Assembly: GCF_023634655.1 (NCBI RefSeq)
Contig: NZ_JAMKMS010000023.1
Coordinates: 1 to 64,000 of the forward strand
Direction of reading: 5' to 3'
Source of the DNA: Vibrio methylphosphonaticus
GTDB taxonomy: Bacteria; Pseudomonadota; Gammaproteobacteria; Enterobacterales; Vibrionaceae
Length of the DNA: 64,000 nucleotides
Shown here: positions 61,277-64,000 of the stretch, one piece after another
Numbering within the stretch: position 1 is the stretch's first letter
Layout: every line of letters begins with the position of its first letter
Notes under the pieces: generated by a model
Told to the model about the DNA's origin: nothing
Database searches by the model: none
The model's input: the letters and a program-made list of their open reading frames with translations, nothing else
Made by a program: the position numbers and the translations under genes

Positions 61277-61456
61277 TTACTCCTCAACTTTAACCATGTA
61301 GTAAACCTTGTTGATCATACCGCGTACACACGGAGTATCTTCAAGCTCTACTGTATGGTTGATTTTACGAAGGCCTAAACCTTTAAGACACGCTTTGTGC
61401 TTAGGTAGACGACCGATTGAACTCTTAGTTTGAGTCACTTTAATAGTATTAGCCAT
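61277..61456 (-). CDS. rpmD: 50S ribosomal protein L30
   Basis: 59 aa: MANTIKVTQTKSSIGRLPKH, then KACLKGLGLRKINHTVELED, TPCVRGMINKVYYMVKVEE. Same length as E. coli L30. Overlaps no neighbour; lies between rpsE and rplO. Confidence 0.97.
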   Translation of the reverse strand: MANTIKVTQTKSSIGRLPKHKACLKGLGLRKINHTVELEDTPCVRGMINKVYYMVKVEE

Positions 61457-61461
61457 GGTTC

Positions 61462-61962
61462 TTACTCCGAAATCGATTCAACAGTTAGACCACGCTTAGC
61501 AGCTACCATTTCTGGTGACTTAACGTCAACTAGACCAGCAATCGTTGCGCGAACAACGTTGATTGGGTTAGTTGAACCGTAAGCTTTCGCCAATACGTTG
61601 TGAACACCTACAACTTCAAGTACTGCACGCATCGCACCGCCGGCGATGATACCAGTACCTTCTGCAGCTGGCTGCATGTAGATCTTAGAGCCCGAATGAC
61701 GACCTTTCACCGCGTGGTGAAGAGTGCCTTCGTTAAGCGAAATCGTAACCATGTTGCGACGCGCTTTTTCCATTGCTTTTTGAATCGCAGCAGGTACTTC
61801 ACGGGCTTTACCGTAACCGAAACCTACACGACCATTACCGTCACCAACTACTGTTAGTGCAGTGAAGCTCATGATTCGACCACCCTTAACCGTCTTAGAA
61901 ACACGGTTAACAGCGATTAGCTTTTCTTGCAAATCACTAGCTTGTTGTTGTTCTCTTGCCAT
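61462..61962 (-). CDS. rpsE: 30S ribosomal protein S5
   Basis: 166 aa. EKLIAVNRVSKTVKGGRIMSF (double-stranded RNA-binding domain), VGDGNGRVGFGYGKAREVPAAIQKAM and the C-terminal MVAAKRGLTVESISE. Translational accuracy protein. Confidence 0.98.
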   Translation of the reverse strand: MAREQQQASDLQEKLIAVNRVSKTVKGGRIMSFTALTVVGDGNGRVGFGYGKAREVPAAIQKAMEKARRNMVTISLNEGTLHHAVKGRHSGSKIYMQPAAEGTGIIAGGAMRAVLEVVGVHNVLAKAYGSTNPINVVRATIAGLVDVKSPEMVAAKRGLTVESISE

Positions 61963-61976
61963 CTTCCAACCCTACC

Positions 61977-62330
61977 TTAGAATTTCAGACCAGCTTCGCG
62001 AGCAGATTCTGCTAGCGCCGCTACTCGACCGTGGTATTGGAAACCAGAACGATCAAATGCAACTGTAGAAACGCCTTTTTCAAGAGCGCGTTCTGCAATA
62101 GCTTTACCTATTGCTTGAGCTGCTTCGATGTTACCAGTGTTCTTTACTTGCTCACGGATCGCTTTTTCTACAGTAGAAGCAGAAGCGATGACCTCAGAGC
62201 CGTTTGATGCGATAACCTGAGCGTACACATGACGCGGAGTACGGTGTACTACTAGGCGAGTTGCACCCAGTTCTGCAATCTTACGACGCGCACGTGTAGC
62301 ACGACGGATGCGAGATGCTTTCTTATCCAT
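61977..62330 (-). CDS. rplR: 50S ribosomal protein L18
   Basis: 117 aa. MDKKASRIRRATRARRKIAE, RLVVHRTPRHVYAQVI and VAFDRSGFQYHGRVAALAESAREAGLKF. Binds 5S rRNA. Confidence 0.98.
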   Translation of the reverse strand: MDKKASRIRRATRARRKIAELGATRLVVHRTPRHVYAQVIASNGSEVIASASTVEKAIREQVKNTGNIEAAQAIGKAIAERALEKGVSTVAFDRSGFQYHGRVAALAESAREAGLKF

Positions 62331-62339
62331 AGTGTTACC

Positions 62340-62873
62340 TTACTTTTTCTTAGCTTCTTTGGTACGCACATTTTCATCTGCGTAACGAACACCTTTGCCT
62401 TTATAAGGCTCAGGCTCACGGTAAGAACGAATGTCAGCTGCAACTTGACCTACTAATTGCTTATCACAACCAGTAATAACGATCTCAGTTTGGCTAGGAC
62501 ACTCGGCTTTAATACCCGCTGGCAACTCGTGCTCAACTGGGTGAGAGAAACCTAGAGTTAGGCCAACCGCATTGCCTTTGATAGCAGCACGGTAACCAAC
62601 ACCCTTAAGAGTCAGTTTCTTAGTAAAGCCTTCGGTAACACCAACAACCATGTTGTTAACTAGTGCACGAGCAGTACCTGCTTGTGCCCAAGCGTTAGCA
62701 ACACCTTCTTTCGGTCCGAAAGTTAGGTTGTTCTCTTCCTGTGCAACAACTACTGCATTGTTAAGAACGCGAGTTAGTTCACCTTTGCTACCTTTAACAG
62801 TAACTTCTTGGCCGTTTAGTTTCACCTCTACGCCAGCTGGAATAGCGACAGGTGCTTTAGCAACACGAGACAT
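62340..62873 (-). CDS. rplF: 50S ribosomal protein L6
   Basis: 177 aa. MSRVAKAPVAIPAGVEVKLN, LTLKGVGYRAAIKGNAVGL and the C-terminal PYKGKGVRYADENVRTKEAKKK. Two-domain factor-binding region protein. Confidence 0.98.
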   Translation of the reverse strand: MSRVAKAPVAIPAGVEVKLNGQEVTVKGSKGELTRVLNNAVVVAQEENNLTFGPKEGVANAWAQAGTARALVNNMVVGVTEGFTKKLTLKGVGYRAAIKGNAVGLTLGFSHPVEHELPAGIKAECPSQTEIVITGCDKQLVGQVAADIRSYREPEPYKGKGVRYADENVRTKEAKKK

Positions 62874-62883
62874 AGTCTACTCC

Positions 62884-63276
62884 TTAAGCGACGTAACAGA
62901 TGATTTCACCGCCAAGGCATGCTTTACGAGCAGCACGGTCTGACATCAGACCCTTGGAAGTAGATACGACTGCAATACCCAAACCACCCATTACAGATGG
63001 TAGCTCGTTGTTCTTCTTGTAAACACGAAGACCAGGACGAGATACACGTTTGATTTGCTCGATTACAGGTTTAGCTTGGAAGTACTTAAGAGTAACTTCT
63101 AGCTCAGGTTTAGTTTCGCCGTCAACAGCGAAATCTGTAATATAACCTTCAGCTTTTAGCAAAGCAGCAATTGCAACTTTAAGCTTTGAAGAAGGCATTT
63201 TAACAGCAACTTTATTTGCTGCCTGACCGTTACGAATACGGGTCAGCATATCCGAAATCGGATCTTGCATGCTCAT
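62884..63276 (-). CDS. rpsH: 30S ribosomal protein S8
   Basis: 130 aa. MSMQDPISDMLTRIRNGQAA, EGYITDFAV and the C-terminal GGLGIAVVSTSKGLMSDRAARKACLGGEIICYVA. Central 16S binder and autogenous regulator of the spc operon; its mRNA target would lie near the rplX-rplE junction, outside the window. Confidence 0.98.
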   Translation of the reverse strand: MSMQDPISDMLTRIRNGQAANKVAVKMPSSKLKVAIAALLKAEGYITDFAVDGETKPELEVTLKYFQAKPVIEQIKRVSRPGLRVYKKNNELPSVMGGLGIAVVSTSKGLMSDRAARKACLGGEIICYVA

Positions 63277-63305
63277 ATGATTTACTCCAAATGATTAAGT
63301 GGCAA

Positions 63306-63611
63306 TTACCAGCTAGCCTTACGAAGTCCAGGAATCTCGCCTTTCATGCAAGCTTCACGAACCTTAATACGGCTTAGACCGAACTTACGTAGGAAACCGT
63401 GTGGACGACCAGTTTGGTTGCAACGGTTGCGCTGACGTGATGCACTTGAATCACGTGGAAGAGATTGCAGTTTTAGAACCGCATTCCAACGATCTTCTTC
63501 TGATGCGTTAACATCGCTAATGATTGCTTTTAACGCTGAACGCTTTTCTGCGAACTTAGTTACAAGCTTTGCACGTTTTGCTTCACGTGCTTTCATTGAT
63601 TGTTTAGCCAT
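63306..63611 (-). CDS. rpsN: 30S ribosomal protein S14 (zinc-free type)
   Basis: 101 aa. MAKQSMKAREAKRAKLVTKF and RCNQTGRPHGFLRKFGLSRIKVREACMKGEIPGLRKASW. The long form has RQRNRCNQTGRPHG and lacks the CxxC pairs of the short zinc form. Confidence 0.98.
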   Translation of the reverse strand: MAKQSMKAREAKRAKLVTKFAEKRSALKAIISDVNASEEDRWNAVLKLQSLPRDSSASRQRNRCNQTGRPHGFLRKFGLSRIKVREACMKGEIPGLRKASW

Positions 63612-63628
63612 AACAGTAACCCTTCACC

Positions 63629-64000
63629 TTACTTACGGAATGGGAAGTTAAAGGCAGCCAGCAGAGCTCGGCCTTCCTCATCGTTTGCAGCAGACGTCGT
63701 AATAGTGATGTCTAAGCCACGAACACGGTCTACTTTATCGTAGTCGATTTCCGGGAAGATGATTTGCTCGCGAACGCCCATGCTGTAGTTACCGCGTCCG
63801 TCAAAAGACTTAGCGCTAACACCACGGAAATCACGTACACGTGGAAGTGCGATAGAGATTAAACGCTCTAAAAATTCCCACATACGTTCGCCACGCAAGG
63901 TTACTTTACAACCAATTGGGTAGCCTTCACGAATTTTGAAACCTGCAACAGATTTACGCGCTTTAGTGATAAGTGGCTTTTGACCAGAGATCGTTGCCAT
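63629..64000 (-). CDS. rplE: 50S ribosomal protein L5 (5' end cut by window edge)
   Basis: The visible 123 codons correspond to the C-terminal two-thirds of the 179-aa protein, from about residue 57 (TISGQKPLITKARKSVAGFK) to AFNFPFRK. The ATG at the right edge is an internal methionine; the real start lies outside. Binds 5S rRNA. Confidence 0.97.
   Translation of the reverse strand: MATISGQKPLITKARKSVAGFKIREGYPIGCKVTLRGERMWEFLERLISIALPRVRDFRGVSAKSFDGRGNYSMGVREQIIFPEIDYDKVDRVRGLDITITTSAANDEEGRALLAAFNFPFRK

Noticed and set aside
1..64000. CRISPR arrays, tRNA genes and insertion sequences
   Set aside because: No regularly spaced repeats, no tRNA cloverleaf and no IS transposase were seen on reading both strands.

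Overview
The window is a chromosomal segment of a Vibrio-type gammaproteobacterium. The evidence is the backbone gene content and order: cysJIH beside an rrn operon, pspG-dusA, zur-cheX, pmbA-darP, thiBPQ-ubiX-mpl-fbp-ppa, tamBA-msrA-ytfK-ytfJ, a Zur-controlled zrg-type zinc cluster, cysCND, cpdB, fklB, and the alpha and spc ribosomal operons. The species cannot be fixed from the sequence alone.

Layout. Positions 1-410 hold the leader and tandem promoters of an rRNA operon that runs leftwards out of the window. Positions 551-4864 hold cysJIH (sulfite and PAPS reduction), followed by a small hypothetical gene, pspG and dusA. Positions 6679-20985 hold a 14.3-kb prophage integrated into the 5' end of dusA. 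Positions 20953-21440 carry the displaced dusA start and remains of an older integrase. Positions 21937-56223 are mostly housekeeping genes. Positions 56341-64000 are rplQ-rpoA-rpsD-rpsK-rpsM and rpmJ-secY-rplO-rpmD-rpsE-rplR-rplF-rpsH-rpsN-rplE', all on the minus strand.

The prophage is the main discovery. It has no tail, terminase or portal genes. It has a double-jelly-roll type major capsid protein resembling P2 of phage PM2, an A32-like packaging ATPase, a two-tyrosine HUH rolling-circle initiator, and many very small membrane proteins in overlapping order. It also has a muramidase-like virion protein and a holin-like protein. It is therefore a temperate member of the PM2 (corticovirus, Vinavirales) lineage with its own tyrosine integrase. 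Control appears to combine a LexA box at the integrase/dusA promoter, an S24 (CI/PrtR-like) repressor, and a PrtN-like activator divergent from it. Two perfect tandem palindromes lie in front of the late operon.

The prophage carries two kinds of cargo. One is a lipoprotein gene on the opposite strand inside the phage operons. The other is a tightly coupled two-gene cassette beside the integrase: an unrecognised 271-aa protein plus a two-TM protein resembling putative phage abortive-infection proteins. This cassette is the best candidate for an undescribed defence or superinfection-exclusion system.

Elsewhere, the zinc story is self-contained: zur at 21937 and a perfect Zur-type palindrome at 40620 in front of a DUF2607-zrgA-ABC-permease-DUF3299 operon with a tandem His-repeat metal-binding region. 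The sulfate-activation genes cysCND flank an SLC13 permease that probably supplies their substrate and sit near cobA, which supplies the siroheme pathway used by CysI.
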